Below, one piece after another: positions 37,026 to 46,853 of a stretch of 64,000 nucleotides of DNA. Under the pieces are notes generated by a model. The model searched no databases and had not been told where the DNA came from. It saw nothing but the letters and a program-made list of their open reading frames with translations. Source of the DNA: Bacteroides sp. 214. Its GTDB lineage: Bacteria; Bacteroidota; Bacteroidia; Bacteroidales; Bacteroidaceae. The stretch covers positions 1 through 64,000 of the forward strand of contig NZ_QVML01000008.1 in NCBI RefSeq assembly GCF_010501015.1, written 5' to 3'. Position numbers and translations under genes: made by a program. Position 1 is the stretch's first letter; each line of letters begins with the position of its first letter.

Positions 37026-37748
37026 ATGGGACAAAAAGTAAATCCAATAAGTAACCGTTTAGGAATCATTAGAGGTTGGGATTCTAACTGGTATGGTGGA
37101 AACGATTATGGCGATGCATTGCTGGAAGATAGTAAAATTCGTAAATATCTGAATGCACGTTTAGCTAAAGCAAGCATATCCAGAATTGTCATTGAACGTA
37201 CCTTGAAGCTTGTAACTATTACTGTTTGCACAGCTCGACCTGGTATCATTATCGGTAAAGGTGGACAAGAAGTTGACAAACTGAAGGAAGAGTTGAAAAA
37301 AATTACGGATAAAGATATTCAAATCAATATCTTTGAAGTAAAAAGACCTGAATTGGATGCAGTAATTGTAGCAACAAATATTGCTCGTCAGGTTGAAGGA
37401 AAGATCGCTTATCGCCGTGCCATTAAAATGGCTATCGCAAATACTATGCGTATGGGTGCTGAGGGTATTAAAGTGCAAATTTCAGGACGTTTAAATGGGG
37501 CTGAAATGGCTCGTTCTGAAATGTATAAAGAAGGAAGAACTCCATTGCATACTTTTAGAGCTGATATTGACTATTGCCATGCAGAAGCATTGACAAAAGT
37601 GGGCCTTTTAGGTGTAAAGGTTTGGATCTGTCGCGGTGAGATATTTGGAAAGAGAGAACTTGCTCCAAACTTTACACAAAGTAAAGACAATGCTCGTGGT
37701 GGAAACAGCGGAGGCAAAAGCTTCAAAAGAAAGAAAAATAATCGCTAA
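37026..37748 (+). CDS. rpsC: 30S ribosomal protein S3
   Basis: 240 residues. The KH domain [18 protein letters not shown] lies near residue 75. S3 sits at the mRNA entry channel and takes part in helicase action. The C-terminal tail is Gly/Lys-rich. It follows rplV by 6 bp. Confidence 0.98.
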   Translation: MGQKVNPISNRLGIIRGWDSNWYGGNDYGDALLEDSKIRKYLNARLAKASISRIVIERTLKLVTITVCTARPGIIIGKGGQEVDKLKEELKKITDKDIQINIFEVKRPELDAVIVATNIARQVEGKIAYRRAIKMAIANTMRMGAEGIKVQISGRLNGAEMARSEMYKEGRTPLHTFRADIDYCHAEALTKVGLLGVKVWICRGEIFGKRELAPNFTQSKDNARGGNSGGKSFKRKKNNR

Positions 37749-37770
37749 ACGAATTTGAGTTTTAGGAATC

Positions 37771-38205
37771 ATGTTACAACCGAAAAAGACAAAATTCAGA
37801 AGGCAACAGAAAGGACGTATGAAAGGGAATGCTCAACGGGGCAATCAACTTGCATTTGGTTCTTTTGGTATTAAAGCCTTGCAAAGTAAATGGATTACCG
37901 GTAGACAAATCGAAGCAGCACGTATTGCTGTGACAAGATATATGCAACGTCAGGGACAAATTTGGATCCGTATTTTCCCGGACAAACCAATTACAAAGAA
38001 GCCAGCGGAAGTACGTATGGGTAAAGGTAAAGGTTCTCCGGAAGGATTTGTTGCTCCAATTACGCCGGGAAGAATTATTATTGAAGTAGAAGGGGTATCT
38101 TTCGAAATCGCAAAAGAAGCATTGCGCCTTGCAGCACAAAAGCTTCCTGTTACAACTAAGTTTGTTGTAAGACGCGACTATGATATTCAAAATCAAAATG
38201 CGTAA
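37771..38205 (+). CDS. rplP: 50S ribosomal protein L16
   Basis: 144 residues, contacting A-site t[22 protein letters not shown] and [20 protein letters not shown] are typical; the latter contains the arginine/glycine loop near the A site. Confidence 0.98.
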   Translation: MLQPKKTKFRRQQKGRMKGNAQRGNQLAFGSFGIKALQSKWITGRQIEAARIAVTRYMQRQGQIWIRIFPDKPITKKPAEVRMGKGKGSPEGFVAPITPGRIIIEVEGVSFEIAKEALRLAAQKLPVTTKFVVRRDYDIQNQNA

Positions 38206-38211
38206 CGTATT

Positions 38212-38409
38212 ATGAAAATAGCAGAAATAAAAGAAATGTCTACTAGTGACTTGGTAGAGAGAATTGAAACAGAAGCGGTTAATTATAACCATATGATTTT
38301 AAATCATTCTATTTCTCCTTTAGATAATCCTGCTGTAATTAAACAATTACGCAGAACTATTGCACGCATGAAAACAGAATTGCGTGAAAGAGAACTTAAT
38401 AATAAATGA
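38212..38409 (+). CDS. rpmC: 50S ribosomal protein L29
   Basis: 65 residues, two long helices, next to L23 at the tunnel exit. [21 protein letters not shown] is typical, as is its position between L16 and S17. Confidence 0.96.
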   Translation: MKIAEIKEMSTSDLVERIETEAVNYNHMILNHSISPLDNPAVIKQLRRTIARMKTELRERELNNK

Positions 38410-38417
38410 TTGGCTTG

Positions 38418-38675
38418 ATGGAAGCAAGAAATTTAAGAAAAGAAAGAACTGGGGTTGTTCTAAGCAATAAAATGGAAAAAACCATTACTGTTGCCTCTAA
38501 ATTTAAAGAGAAACACCCTATATATGGTAAGTTCGTTAGTAAAACGAAAAAATACCATGCTCACGACGAAAAGAATGAGTGTAATATTGGTGATACTGTG
38601 CGTATTATGGAAACTCGTCCGTTGAGCAAAACAAAAAGATGGAGATTAGTCGAAATAATCGAAAGAGCTAAGTAA
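38418..38675 (+). CDS. rpsQ: 30S ribosomal protein S17
   Basis: 85 residues from [14 protein letters not shown], the start seen in Bacteroides relatives. An ATG four codons upstream (38406) overlaps the rpmC stop and would also be usable. S17 is a primary 16S rRNA-binding protein; [16 protein letters not shown] is typical. Confidence 0.95.
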   Translation: MEARNLRKERTGVVLSNKMEKTITVASKFKEKHPIYGKFVSKTKKYHAHDEKNECNIGDTVRIMETRPLSKTKRWRLVEIIERAK

Positions 38676-38677
38676 TT

Positions 38678-39043
38678 ATGATACAAGTAGAATCTAGACT
38701 CACAGTATGTGATAATAGTGGAGCTAAAGAAGCTTTGTGTATCCGCGTATTAGGTGGTACAAGACGTCGTTATGCTTCAGTAGGGGATGTAATTGTCGTT
38801 TCTGTAAAGAACGTAATCCCTGCAGGTGATATAAAGAAAGGTACAGTGTCAAAAGCTTTGGTCGTACGTACTAAGAAAGAGATCCGTCGTGCTGATGGTT
38901 CTTATATTCGTTTTGATGATAACGCTTGTGTGTTGTTAAACAATGCAGGCGAAATAAGAGGAAGTCGTATCTTCGGCCCTGTAGCAAGAGAACTTCGTGC
39001 TACAAACATGAAAGTGGTATCACTTGCCCCAGAGGTGCTTTAA
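38678..39043 (+). CDS. rplN: 50S ribosomal protein L14
   Basis: 121 residues. It forms bridge B8 and is the docking site of silencing factor Rsf[21 protein letters not shown] and [13 protein letters not shown] are hallmarks. It marks the start of the classic spc order, here fused to S10 with a 2-bp gap. Confidence 0.98.
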   Translation: MIQVESRLTVCDNSGAKEALCIRVLGGTRRRYASVGDVIVVSVKNVIPAGDIKKGTVSKALVVRTKKEIRRADGSYIRFDDNACVLLNNAGEIRGSRIFGPVARELRATNMKVVSLAPEVL

Positions 39044-39062
39044 TTTGTAAAAGATTTGAGTA

Positions 39063-39383
39063 ATGAGTAAATTACATATTAAAAAAGGCGATACAGTTTG
39101 CGTAAATGCTGGTGAAGATAAAGGTAAGACTGGTCGTGTATTAAAGGTTCTCGTTAAAGAGAAACGTGCAATTGTAGAGGGTGTGAATATGGTGTCTAAA
39201 AGCACTAAGCCTAATGCAAAAAACCCACAAGGTGGTATTGTAAAGCAAGAAGCATCTGTGCACTTGTCAAACTTGAACCCGCTTGATCCTAAAACAGGAA
39301 AAGCAACGCGAATTGGTAGAAAAGAAAGTTCTGATGGAACTTTAGTACGCTATTCTAAAAAGTCAGGAGAGGAGATTAAGTAA
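39063..39383 (+). CDS. rplX: 50S ribosomal protein L24
   Basis: 106 residues. The KOW motif is seen in [23 protein letters not shown] (two pieces: [11 protein letters not shown] and [12 protein letters not shown]). It is an assembly initiator of the large subunit. Its stop shares a base with the rplE start (39383). Confidence 0.96.
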   Translation: MSKLHIKKGDTVCVNAGEDKGKTGRVLKVLVKEKRAIVEGVNMVSKSTKPNAKNPQGGIVKQEASVHLSNLNPLDPKTGKATRIGRKESSDGTLVRYSKKSGEEIK

Positions 39384-39940
39384 TGAGTAATACTGCAAGC
39401 CTTAAAAAAGAATATGCAGAACGTATCGTTCCTGCATTGAAATCGCAATTTGAATATTCTTCATCTATGCAAGTGCCTGTACTTAAAAAGATTGTTATCA
39501 ATCAAGGTTTAGGTATGGCTACAGCTGATAAAAAAATCATTGAAATTGCTATTAATGAGATGACAGCTATTACTGGTCAAAAAGCAGTAGCTACAATCTC
39601 TAAAAAGGATATCTCGAACTTTAAGTTACGTAAGAAAATGCCTATTGGTGTTATGGTAACATTACGTCGGGAGAGAATGTATGAGTTTTTAGAGAAGCTA
39701 GTACGTGTGGCATTACCTCGTATTCGTGACTTTAAAGGTATCGAAAGCAAGTTTGATGGTAGAGGTAATTATACACTTGGTATTCAGGAGCAAATCATAT
39801 TTCCTGAAATAAATATTGATAGTATTACTAAAATCTTAGGAATGAATATTACCTTTGTAACTTCTGCGCAAACAGATGAAGAAGGATATGCATTGTTGAA
39901 AGAGTTTGGTTTACCTTTTAAAAATGCAAAAAAAGATTGA
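39383..39940 (+). CDS. rplE: 50S ribosomal protein L5
   Basis: 185 residues. It binds 5S rRNA and contacts P-site t[35 protein letters not shown] and [16 protein letters not shown] are typical. Confidence 0.98.
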   Translation: MSNTASLKKEYAERIVPALKSQFEYSSSMQVPVLKKIVINQGLGMATADKKIIEIAINEMTAITGQKAVATISKKDISNFKLRKKMPIGVMVTLRRERMYEFLEKLVRVALPRIRDFKGIESKFDGRGNYTLGIQEQIIFPEINIDSITKILGMNITFVTSAQTDEEGYALLKEFGLPFKNAKKD

Positions 39941-39943
39941 TAT

Positions 39944-40213
39944 ATGGCAAAAGAATCAATGAAAGCTCGGGAAGTAAAAAGAGCTAAGTTAGTGGCCAAA
40001 TATGCTGAAAAAAGAGCAAAACTGAAAAAAGAAGGTGATTATGACGCATTGCAAGCATTGCCTAAAAATGCGTCACCTGTGCGTTTGCACAATCGCTGTA
40101 GTTTGACTGGTCGTCCGAAAGGATATATCCGTCAATTCGGTATTTCAAGAATTCAGTTTCGTGAAATGGCATCAAATGGTCTTATCCCGGGCGTAAAAAA
40201 AGCAAGCTGGTAA
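39944..40213 (+). CDS. rpsN: 30S ribosomal protein S14 (zinc-free form)
   Basis: 89 residues. The long, zinc-free type: it lacks the CxxC pairs of the short zinc-binding S14 and has a single Cys ([17 protein letters not shown]). It sits between L5 and S8 as usual. Confidence 0.97.
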   Translation: MAKESMKAREVKRAKLVAKYAEKRAKLKKEGDYDALQALPKNASPVRLHNRCSLTGRPKGYIRQFGISRIQFREMASNGLIPGVKKASW

Positions 40214-40232
40214 GATATTTTGTTAAATATTG

Positions 40233-40268
40233 TCAGGGTAGTCCTGATTAATTTATTTTTTTTATTTT
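40233..40268 (+). other. Hairpin and T-rich tract before rpsH
   Basis: TCAGG (40233-40237) pairs with CCTGA (40243-40247), with a five-base loop. A T-rich run (TTTATTTTTTTTATTTT) leads directly into the rpsH start. The stem is short, but the arrangement resembles an attenuator; S8 is the known feedback regulator of spc in E. coli, though by another structure. Confidence 0.4.
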
Positions 40269-40664
40269 ATGACTGATCCAATAGCAGATTATTTGACTCG
40301 GTTACGGAATGCTATCAACGCAAAACATAGAGTTGTAGAAATTCCGGCCTCAAATTTGAAAAAAGAAATCACAAAGATTCTTTTTGACAAGGGCTACATT
40401 CTTAATTATAAGTTTGTAGAAGATGGTCCACAAGGAACTATCAAAGTAGCTTTGAAGTATGATGCCGTTAATAAGGTTAACGCTATCAAGAAGCTTCAAA
40501 GAGTCTCTTCACCAGGTTTACGTCAGTATACTGGGTATAAGGATATGCCGCGAGTAATTAATGGTTTGGGTATTGCAATAATATCTACTTCCAAAGGTGT
40601 AATGACAGACAAAGAAGCCTCTGAATTGAAAATCGGTGGTGAGGTATTGTGCTATGTCTATTAA
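40269..40664 (+). CDS. rpsH: 30S ribosomal protein S8
   Basis: 131 residues. Central 16S rRNA binder and, in E. coli, translational repressor of the spc operon. MTDPIADYLTRLRNA and RVINGLGIAIISTSKGVMTD are typical. The gap in front is 55 bp, larger than elsewhere in the cluster. Confidence 0.98.
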   Translation: MTDPIADYLTRLRNAINAKHRVVEIPASNLKKEITKILFDKGYILNYKFVEDGPQGTIKVALKYDAVNKVNAIKKLQRVSSPGLRQYTGYKDMPRVINGLGIAIISTSKGVMTDKEASELKIGGEVLCYVY

Positions 40665-40681
40665 TTTTAGGAGGAAAAGCA

Positions 40682-41236
40682 ATGTCAAGAATTGGGAAAT
40701 TACCTATAAGTATTCCGGCAGGTGTTACTGTAGACCTGAATGATAATTTTATCAAAGTAAAAGGACCAAAAGGTGAATTAATGCAATATGTTAATCCACT
40801 AATTAGTGTTGAAATTGAAAACGGGCAAATTACATTGAACCGTAATAGTGATGAAAAACAAGAACGTGCATTTCACGGATTGTATCGCTCACTTATTAAC
40901 AATATGGTAGTAGGTGTGTCTGAAGGGTATAAGAAAGAACTTGAATTAGTTGGTGTAGGTTATCGTGCTTCTAATAATGGTAACATTATCGAACTTTCTT
41001 TAGGCTACACACATGCTATATTTATTCAATTGCCACCAGAAATAAAAGTTGAAACAAAATCAGAAAGAAATAAGAACCCTCTTATCCTTTTGGAATCATG
41101 CGATAAGCAGTTGCTAGGTCAAGTTTGTTCTAAAATACGCTCTTTCCGTAAACCTGAACCATATAAAGGTAAAGGTGTTAAATTTGTTGGCGAAGTTATT
41201 CGTAGAAAGTCTGGTAAATCGGCCGGTGCTAAGTAA
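40682..41236 (+). CDS. rplF: 50S ribosomal protein L6
   Basis: 184 residues from [15 protein letters not shown]. The reading frame is open 11 codons upstream, but AGGAGG at 40671-40676 is the ribosome-binding site of the ATG at 40682. Two repeated L6 folds; the C-terminal [16 protein letters not shown] is typical. Confidence 0.97.
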   Translation: MSRIGKLPISIPAGVTVDLNDNFIKVKGPKGELMQYVNPLISVEIENGQITLNRNSDEKQERAFHGLYRSLINNMVVGVSEGYKKELELVGVGYRASNNGNIIELSLGYTHAIFIQLPPEIKVETKSERNKNPLILLESCDKQLLGQVCSKIRSFRKPEPYKGKGVKFVGEVIRRKSGKSAGAK

Positions 41237-41259
41237 ATAATGATGTAAAAAGTATTATT

Positions 41260-41604
41260 ATGACAACAAAAATCGAAAGACGAATTAAGATCAAATATAG
41301 AGTACGCAATAAAATTTCAGGAACAACTGAATGTCCGCGTATGAGTGTTTTTAGGAGCAATAAGCAAATTTATGTACAGATAATTGATGACCTAACAGGA
41401 AAAACATTAGCTGCTGCATCATCTTTGTCTTTAGAAGGCAAGATGCCTAAAAAGGAACAAGCTTCTAAAGTAGGTGAGATGATTGCTAAGAAGGCACAGG
41501 AAGCAGGTGTTACTACCGTTGTTTTTGACCGTAATGGCTATCTTTATCATGGGAGAGTAAAAGAAGTTGCTGATGCAGCTCGTAATGGAGGACTTAAATT
41601 TTAA
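41260..41604 (+). CDS. rplR: 50S ribosomal protein L18
   Basis: 114 residues. It binds 5S rRNA together with L5. [15 protein letters not shown] and [19 protein letters not shown] are typical. Confidence 0.97.
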   Translation: MTTKIERRIKIKYRVRNKISGTTECPRMSVFRSNKQIYVQIIDDLTGKTLAAASSLSLEGKMPKKEQASKVGEMIAKKAQEAGVTTVVFDRNGYLYHGRVKEVADAARNGGLKF

Positions 41605-41609
41605 TCATT

Positions 41610-42125
41610 ATGGCAGTTAACAATAAAGTAAAGATTACTAACGATTTAGAACTTAAAGATAGATTAGTTGCTATTAATCGTGTAACTAAAGTAACCAAAG
41701 GAGGTAGAACCTTTAGTTTCTCTGCTATTGTAGTTGTTGGTAATGAAGATGGTATCATTGGTTGGGGCTTAGGTAAAGCAGGTGAAGTAACTGCGGCTAT
41801 TGCTAAAGGAGTAGAATCTGCAAAGAAAAACCTAATTAAAGTTCCTGTATTAAAAGGTACTGTTCCTCACGAACAAATTGCACGATTTGGTGGTGCTGAA
41901 GTATTTATAAAACCAGCATCTCATGGTACTGGTGTGGTAGCAGGTGGTGCTATGCGTGCTGTTTTGGAAAGTGTTGGTATTACCGATGTTTTGGCAAAAT
42001 CAAAAGGTTCTTCAAATCCACACAACTTGGTTAAGGCTACAATCCTAGCTTTAGGCGAGATGCGTGATGCAAGAATGGTTGCTCAAAATAGAGGAATTAG
42101 TATTGAAAAAGTATTTAGAGGATAA
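41610..42125 (+). CDS. rpsE: 30S ribosomal protein S5
   Basis: 171 residues. It sits at the mRNA entry tunnel with S3 and S4 and affects fidelity. [24 protein letters not shown] and [15 protein letters not shown] are hallmarks (given here as motifs near residues 20-45 and 105-120). A GGAGG for rpmD follows the stop. Confidence 0.97.
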   Translation: MAVNNKVKITNDLELKDRLVAINRVTKVTKGGRTFSFSAIVVVGNEDGIIGWGLGKAGEVTAAIAKGVESAKKNLIKVPVLKGTVPHEQIARFGGAEVFIKPASHGTGVVAGGAMRAVLESVGITDVLAKSKGSSNPHNLVKATILALGEMRDARMVAQNRGISIEKVFRG

Positions 42126-42134
42126 GGAGGAATT

Positions 42135-42311
42135 ATGTCGACTATAAAGATTAAGCAAACAAAAAGTAGAATTGGTGCTCCGGCTGATCAAAAAAGAACA
42201 CTTGATGCACTAGGACTTCGCAAAATGAATCGCGTGGTTGAGCATGACGCAAATCCTGCTATTCTTGGGATGGTAAATAAAGTTAAGCACTTAGTTACCA
42301 TTGTAGAGTAA
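42135..42311 (+). CDS. rpmD: 50S ribosomal protein L30
   Basis: 58 residues, MSTIKIKQTKSRIG to LVTIVE, with a good ribosome-binding site GGAGG 6 bases upstream. LDALGLRKMNRVVEHDANPA is the L30 signature. It lies between rpsE and rplO, the normal spc position. Confidence 0.97.
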   Translation: MSTIKIKQTKSRIGAPADQKRTLDALGLRKMNRVVEHDANPAILGMVNKVKHLVTIVE

Positions 42312-42341
42312 TTATTTGTTGAATATTAAATGAATTACAAT

Positions 42342-42788
42342 ATGAATTTAAGTAATTTAAAACCTGCAAATGGGTCTACTAAAACAAAGAAAAGGATTGG
42401 ACGTGGTGCTGGATCTGGATTAGGAGGAACTTCTACCAGAGGACATAAGGGTGCTAAATCCAGATCTGGTTATTCTAAAAAAATCGGTTTTGAAGGTGGA
42501 CAAATGCCGTTGCAGCGTCGCGTTCCTAAATTTGGTTTCAAAAATATCAACCGGGTTGAATATAGAGCTATCAATTTGGATGTTATTCAAAAAATGGCTG
42601 AAGCAAATGGGTTAGATAAGATAGGTCTGAATGATTTTATTGAGGCAGGTTTTATCTCTCCAAAGCAATTGGTTAAGATCTTGGGTAATGGCGCTTTAAC
42701 AGCAAAAGTAGAAGTACAAGCACATGCATTCTCAAAAACATCAATTGCTGCTATTGAAGCTGCGGGTGGAAATGCAGTAAAACTATAA
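42342..42788 (+). CDS. rplO: 50S ribosomal protein L15
   Basis: 148 residues from MNLSNLKPANGSTKTKKR, the start used by relatives; an ATG four codons upstream (42330) is in frame. The Gly-rich N-terminal arm RIGRGAGSGLGGTSTRGHKG threads into 23S rRNA. It is followed by secY after 4 bp. Confidence 0.96.
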   Translation: MNLSNLKPANGSTKTKKRIGRGAGSGLGGTSTRGHKGAKSRSGYSKKIGFEGGQMPLQRRVPKFGFKNINRVEYRAINLDVIQKMAEANGLDKIGLNDFIEAGFISPKQLVKILGNGALTAKVEVQAHAFSKTSIAAIEAAGGNAVKL

Positions 42789-42792
42789 CTCA

Positions 42793-44148
42793 ATGAAGAA
42801 AGCAATTGAAACATTAAAGAATATATGGAAGATTGAGGATCTAAGACAAAGGATCCTCATCACCGTGTTGTTTGTAGCAATATATCGTTTTGGTTCGTTT
42901 ATTGTGCTGCCGGGTATTAATCCTGCAATGTTGTCACAACTGCACGAACAAACGAGTGAAGGTCTTCTTGCCCTACTGAATATGTTCTCGGGTGGGGCAT
43001 TCTCGAATGCATCTATTTTTGCTTTGGGAATTATGCCTTACATTTCTGCATCCATTGTAATTCAGTTATTAGCTATAGCAGTTCCTTATTTCCAGAAGTT
43101 ACAGCGTGAAGGTGAAAGTGGCAGAAGGAAGATTAATCAGTATACTCGCTATTTAACAATTGCGATTTTGATTGTTCAAGGTCCTTCTTACCTAATAAAT
43201 CTAAAAATGCAGGCAGGGTTAGCTCTGAATCCTGTGTTGGACTGGACTACATTTATGGTAACCTCTACTATTATTCTTGCTGCAGGCAGTATGTTTGTTC
43301 TGTGGTTAGGTGAGAGAATTACTGATAAAGGAATTGGGAATGGTATCTCTTTTATTATCTTAATTGGTATTATTGCACGCTTTCCTCAAGCTTTGGTACA
43401 AGAATTTTCTTCTCGTGTTATTGAAAGAGGTGGCGGTGGTCTGATTATGTTTTTAGTTGAGATTATTGTCTTGTTACTAGTTATTGCAGCTGCAATATTG
43501 CTAGTGCAAGGTACAAGAAAGATACCTGTGCAGTATGCTAAAAAGCTTGTAGGAAATAAACAATATGGGGGCGCAAGACAGTATATCCCATTAAAGGTAA
43601 ATGCAGCTGGAGTTATGCCTATCATTTTTGCTCAAGCAATTATGTTCATTCCAATTGCTTTCATGGGTTATTCTGATCCTAACTCAACAAGCGTTTTTTT
43701 ATCAATAGCACGTGCTATGAGTGACTTCACTGGTTTTTGGTATAATTTTGTGTTTGCTGTTATGATTATATTATTTACATATTTTTATACGGCAATAACT
43801 ATTAATCCAAACCAAATGGCTGAAGACATGAAAAGAAACAATGGCTTTATTCCTGGTATTAAACCAGGAAAGAAGACAGCGGAGTATATTGACGATATTA
43901 TGTCACGTATTACTTTGCCTGGTTCATTCTTTTTGGCATTAGTTGCTATAGCTCCTGCCTTTGCAGGTGTGTTTGGAATACAAACTGAATTTGCTCAATT
44001 TTTTGGCGGAACTTCTTTGTTGATTCTTGTTGGGGTTGTGCTTGATACATTGCAACAAGTAGAAAGCCATCTGTTAATGAGACATTATGATGGTTTACTT
44101 AAGTCTGGACGTATCAAAGGACGTGCAGGTAATGTATCTGCCTATTAA
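42793..44148 (+). CDS. secY: Preprotein translocase subunit SecY
   Basis: 451 residues, ten expected membrane helices. It forms the protein-conducting channel of the inner membrane with SecE and SecG. LGIMPYISASIVIQLL (plug/helix 2 region) and the GTSLLILVGVVLDTLQQVES segment near the C-terminus are typical. It is between rplO and map; adk, present here in many bacteria, is missing. Confidence 0.97.
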   Translation: MKKAIETLKNIWKIEDLRQRILITVLFVAIYRFGSFIVLPGINPAMLSQLHEQTSEGLLALLNMFSGGAFSNASIFALGIMPYISASIVIQLLAIAVPYFQKLQREGESGRRKINQYTRYLTIAILIVQGPSYLINLKMQAGLALNPVLDWTTFMVTSTIILAAGSMFVLWLGERITDKGIGNGISFIILIGIIARFPQALVQEFSSRVIERGGGGLIMFLVEIIVLLLVIAAAILLVQGTRKIPVQYAKKLVGNKQYGGARQYIPLKVNAAGVMPIIFAQAIMFIPIAFMGYSDPNSTSVFLSIARAMSDFTGFWYNFVFAVMIILFTYFYTAITINPNQMAEDMKRNNGFIPGIKPGKKTAEYIDDIMSRITLPGSFFLALVAIAPAFAGVFGIQTEFAQFFGGTSLLILVGVVLDTLQQVESHLLMRHYDGLLKSGRIKGRAGNVSAY

Positions 44149-44160
44149 ATTACTTGAAGA

Positions 44161-44961
44161 ATGATATTTCTTAAAACAGATGATGAAATAGAATTGCTTC
44201 GCCAAAGTAATATTTTGGTGGGAAAAGCATTGGCTGAAATAGCTAAATTGATCAAACCAGGTATTACAACGGCACAATTAGACAAGGTTGCTGAGGAATT
44301 CATAAGGGATAATGGTGCTATACCAACATTCAAGGGCTTTCCTAACCAATATGGTGAACCTTTCCCTGCATCTATTTGCACTTCGGTTAATGAACAAGTT
44401 GTTCATGGTATACCAAGTACTAAAGTTGTGTTGAAAGAAGGAGATATTGTTTCCATTGATTGTGGCACATATATGAATGGTTTTTGTGGAGATTCTGCAT
44501 ATACCTTTTGTGTAGGTGAGGTGTCAAAAGAGGTTTTTGAACTTCTTAAAGTCACTAAGGAGGCTTTATATATTGGTATACAGCAAGCTGTCCAAGGTAA
44601 AAGAATTGGTGATATAGGAAATGTCATACAAACACATTGCGAATCTAATTCTTATGGAGTTGTGCGCGAATTTGTAGGACATGGAATAGGAAAAGAAATG
44701 CATGAAGACCCACAAGTTCCAAATTATGGCAAAAGAGGCTATGGGACACAATTGAAAAGTGGACTCTGTATTGCTATTGAGCCAATGATTACTTTGGGAA
44801 GTCGTCAAATTGTAATGGATAAAGATGGTTGGACTGTTTCTACAAAAGACCATAAGTATGCAGCGCATTTTGAACATACTGTAGCTGTAAAGGCTGGGAA
44901 AGCAGATATTTTATCATCATTTGAATTCATTGAAGAAGTTTTAGGAAATAAAGCAATTTAA
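44161..44961 (+). CDS. map: Methionine aminopeptidase, type I
   Basis: 266 residues. It removes the N-terminal Met from nascent proteins. The two-metal site is visible: His in [10 protein letters not shown], Asp in [19 protein letters not shown], His in [13 protein letters not shown], Glu in AIEPMI and Glu in FEHTVAV. Short type-Ia form with no zinc-finger extension. It follows secY by 12 bp. Confidence 0.97.
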   Translation: MIFLKTDDEIELLRQSNILVGKALAEIAKLIKPGITTAQLDKVAEEFIRDNGAIPTFKGFPNQYGEPFPASICTSVNEQVVHGIPSTKVVLKEGDIVSIDCGTYMNGFCGDSAYTFCVGEVSKEVFELLKVTKEALYIGIQQAVQGKRIGDIGNVIQTHCESNSYGVVREFVGHGIGKEMHEDPQVPNYGKRGYGTQLKSGLCIAIEPMITLGSRQIVMDKDGWTVSTKDHKYAAHFEHTVAVKAGKADILSSFEFIEEVLGNKAI

Positions 44962-44962
44962 T

Positions 44963-45181
44963 ATGGCAAAGCAGTCCGCAATTGAACAAGATGGAACAAT
45001 CATTGAAGCATTGTCTAATGCAATGTTTCGGGTTGAGTTAGAAAATGGACATGAGATTACTGCGCATATATCCGGTAAGATGCGTATGCATTATATAAAA
45101 ATTTTGCCGGGAGATAAGGTAAGAGTCGAAATGTCGCCTTATGATCTTTCAAAAGGAAGAATTGTATTTAGATATAAATAA
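44963..45181 (+). CDS. infA: Translation initiation factor IF-1
   Basis: 72 residues, a single OB/S1 fold that occupies the A site during initiation. [19 protein letters not shown] and [19 protein letters not shown] are typical. It follows map by one base. Confidence 0.97.
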   Translation: MAKQSAIEQDGTIIEALSNAMFRVELENGHEITAHISGKMRMHYIKILPGDKVRVEMSPYDLSKGRIVFRYK

Positions 45182-45189
45182 ATTAAGAT

Positions 45190-45306
45190 ATGAAAGTAAG
45201 AGCATCATTAAAGAAACGTACGCCAGAATGTAAAATTGTAAGACGTAATGGCCGTTTGTATGTTATTAACAAGAAGAATCCTAAGTATAAACAACGTCAA
45301 GGATAA
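45190..45306 (+). CDS. rpmJ: 50S ribosomal protein L36 (zinc-free form)
   Basis: 38 residues, [15 protein letters not shown] to YKQRQG. The zinc ligands of the common form (three Cys and one His) are reduced to a single Cys14; the positions of the other ligands read Thr11, Asn27 and Lys32, so no zinc is bound. The position between infA and rpsM is standard. Confidence 0.97.
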   Translation: MKVRASLKKRTPECKIVRRNGRLYVINKKNPKYKQRQG

Positions 45307-45341
45307 TTCGTTATTTTTGCAAGAAAAATAAAAATTGATAT

Positions 45342-45722
45342 ATGGCTATAAGAATAGTTGGTGTAGATTTACCTCAAAATAAGAGAGGTGAGATTGCGTT
45401 AACCTATATTTATGGGATTGGACGCAGTAGTGCAGCTAAAATATTAGACAAGGCTGGAATTGATAGAGATATTAAAGTAAAGGACTGGACTGATGATCAG
45501 GCGGCTAAAATACGTGAAGTAATTGGCGAAGATCATAAAGTGGAAGGTGATTTACGCTCTGAGGTGCAATTGAACATTAAGCGATTAATGGATATTGGCT
45601 GCTATCGTGGAATTCGTCATCGTATCGGTTTGCCGGTAAGAGGTCAAAGCACAAAGAACAATGCGCGTACACGTAAGGGTAGAAAGAAAACGGTTGCAAA
45701 TAAGAAAAAAGCTACTAAATAA
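45342..45722 (+). CDS. rpsM: 30S ribosomal protein S13
   Basis: 126 residues. It bridges 30S head to 50[21 protein letters not shown] and [20 protein letters not shown] are typical; the tail is basic. It starts the classic alpha order S13-S11-S4-alpha-L17. Confidence 0.98.
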   Translation: MAIRIVGVDLPQNKRGEIALTYIYGIGRSSAAKILDKAGIDRDIKVKDWTDDQAAKIREVIGEDHKVEGDLRSEVQLNIKRLMDIGCYRGIRHRIGLPVRGQSTKNNARTRKGRKKTVANKKKATK

Positions 45723-45733
45723 TAATTGTTGAT

Positions 45734-46123
45734 ATGGCAAAAAAAACAGTCGCAGCAAAGAAGAGAAATGTTAAGGTAGATGCAAACGGACAATTACATG
45801 TTCATTCATCTTTCAACAATATTATTGTTTCTCTGGCTAATAGTGAAGGACAGATCATTTCATGGTCTTCTGCAGGTAAAATGGGATTTAGAGGTTCTAA
45901 GAAGAACACTCCTTATGCAGCGCAAATGGCTGCTCAAGATTGTGCTAAAATTGCATTTGATCTTGGCTTGAGAAAGGTAAAAGCATACGTAAAAGGACCT
46001 GGTAATGGACGTGAGTCTGCTATTAGAACAATTCATGGTGCTGGTATTGAAGTAACAGAAATAGTTGATGTAACTCCACTACCACATAATGGTTGTCGTC
46101 CTCCTAAAAGACGTAGAGTATAA
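45734..46123 (+). CDS. rpsK: 30S ribosomal protein S11
   Basis: 129 residues. It forms the platform near the E site. [21 protein letters not shown] and [17 protein letters not shown] are hallmarks. A 113-bp gap with potential RNA structure separates it from rpsD. Confidence 0.98.
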   Translation: MAKKTVAAKKRNVKVDANGQLHVHSSFNNIIVSLANSEGQIISWSSAGKMGFRGSKKNTPYAAQMAAQDCAKIAFDLGLRKVKAYVKGPGNGRESAIRTIHGAGIEVTEIVDVTPLPHNGCRPPKRRRV

Positions 46124-46141
46124 TCTGAATTAAAACGATGT

Positions 46142-46207
46142 AACTTGAATTTGTTTTAGGATTGCATTAATTTCTCTCTGCAATCGCGGCTGCAACAAAC
46201 GCAAGTT
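46142..46207 (+). promoter_or_regulatory. Structured leader before rpsD (possible S4 autoregulatory site)
   Basis: GATTGCA (46160-46166) pairs with TGCAATC (46179-46185), enclosed by AACTTG (46142-46147) with CAAGTT (46202-46207). This gives a nested two-helix fold that ends 29 bases before the rpsD start. In E. coli S4 represses the alpha operon through a leader; I recall reports of S4-linked leader candidates in Bacteroidia but cannot compare them here. Confidence 0.5.
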
Positions 46208-46236
46208 CATGATTAAACAATTTAATAAAAAAAGAA

Positions 46237-46842
46237 ATGGCAAGATATACTGGACCTAAGTCAAGGATTGCGAGAAAGTTTGGTGAAGCAATTTTCGGAC
46301 CGGATAAAGTTCTTTCAAAGAAAAATTATCCTCCCGGGCAACATGGAAATTCACGGAAAAGAAAAACTTCTGAGTACGGAATTCAACTTCGCGAAAAACA
46401 AAAAGCAAAATATACTTATGGTGTATTAGAAAAACAATTCCGCAACTTGTTTGACAAGGCTGCAACTAAAAAAGGTATTACAGGTGAAATCCTTCTTCAA
46501 ATGCTTGAAGGACGTCTTGATAATATCGTATTCCGTTTGGGAATTGCTCCTACTCGATCGGCTGCTCGTCAGTTGGTTTCTCACCGTCATATTACTGTAG
46601 ATGGAAAGGTTGTAAACGTTCCTTCTTATGCGGTAAAACCAGGTCAACTTGTTGGTGTACGGGAGAGATCGAAGTCGTTAGAAGTTATCGCTAACTCTTT
46701 GGCTGGTTTCAACCATAGCAAGTATGCTTGGTTGGAATGGGACGAAACCTCAAAAGTAGGCAAATTATTGCATATTCCTGAGCGTGCAGACATCCCCGAA
46801 AACATAAAAGAACATTTGATTGTAGAATTGTACTCTAAATAA
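46237..46842 (+). CDS. rpsD: 30S ribosomal protein S4
   Basis: 201 residues. A primary 16S rRNA-binding assembly protein. [16 protein letters not shown] at the start, the S4 RNA-binding domain with [21 protein letters not shown] (about residues 90-110) and [17 protein letters not shown] are typical. It has a long, structured upstream gap. Confidence 0.98.
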   Translation: MARYTGPKSRIARKFGEAIFGPDKVLSKKNYPPGQHGNSRKRKTSEYGIQLREKQKAKYTYGVLEKQFRNLFDKAATKKGITGEILLQMLEGRLDNIVFRLGIAPTRSAARQLVSHRHITVDGKVVNVPSYAVKPGQLVGVRERSKSLEVIANSLAGFNHSKYAWLEWDETSKVGKLLHIPERADIPENIKEHLIVELYSK

Positions 46843-46853
46843 TAATTAATTTC

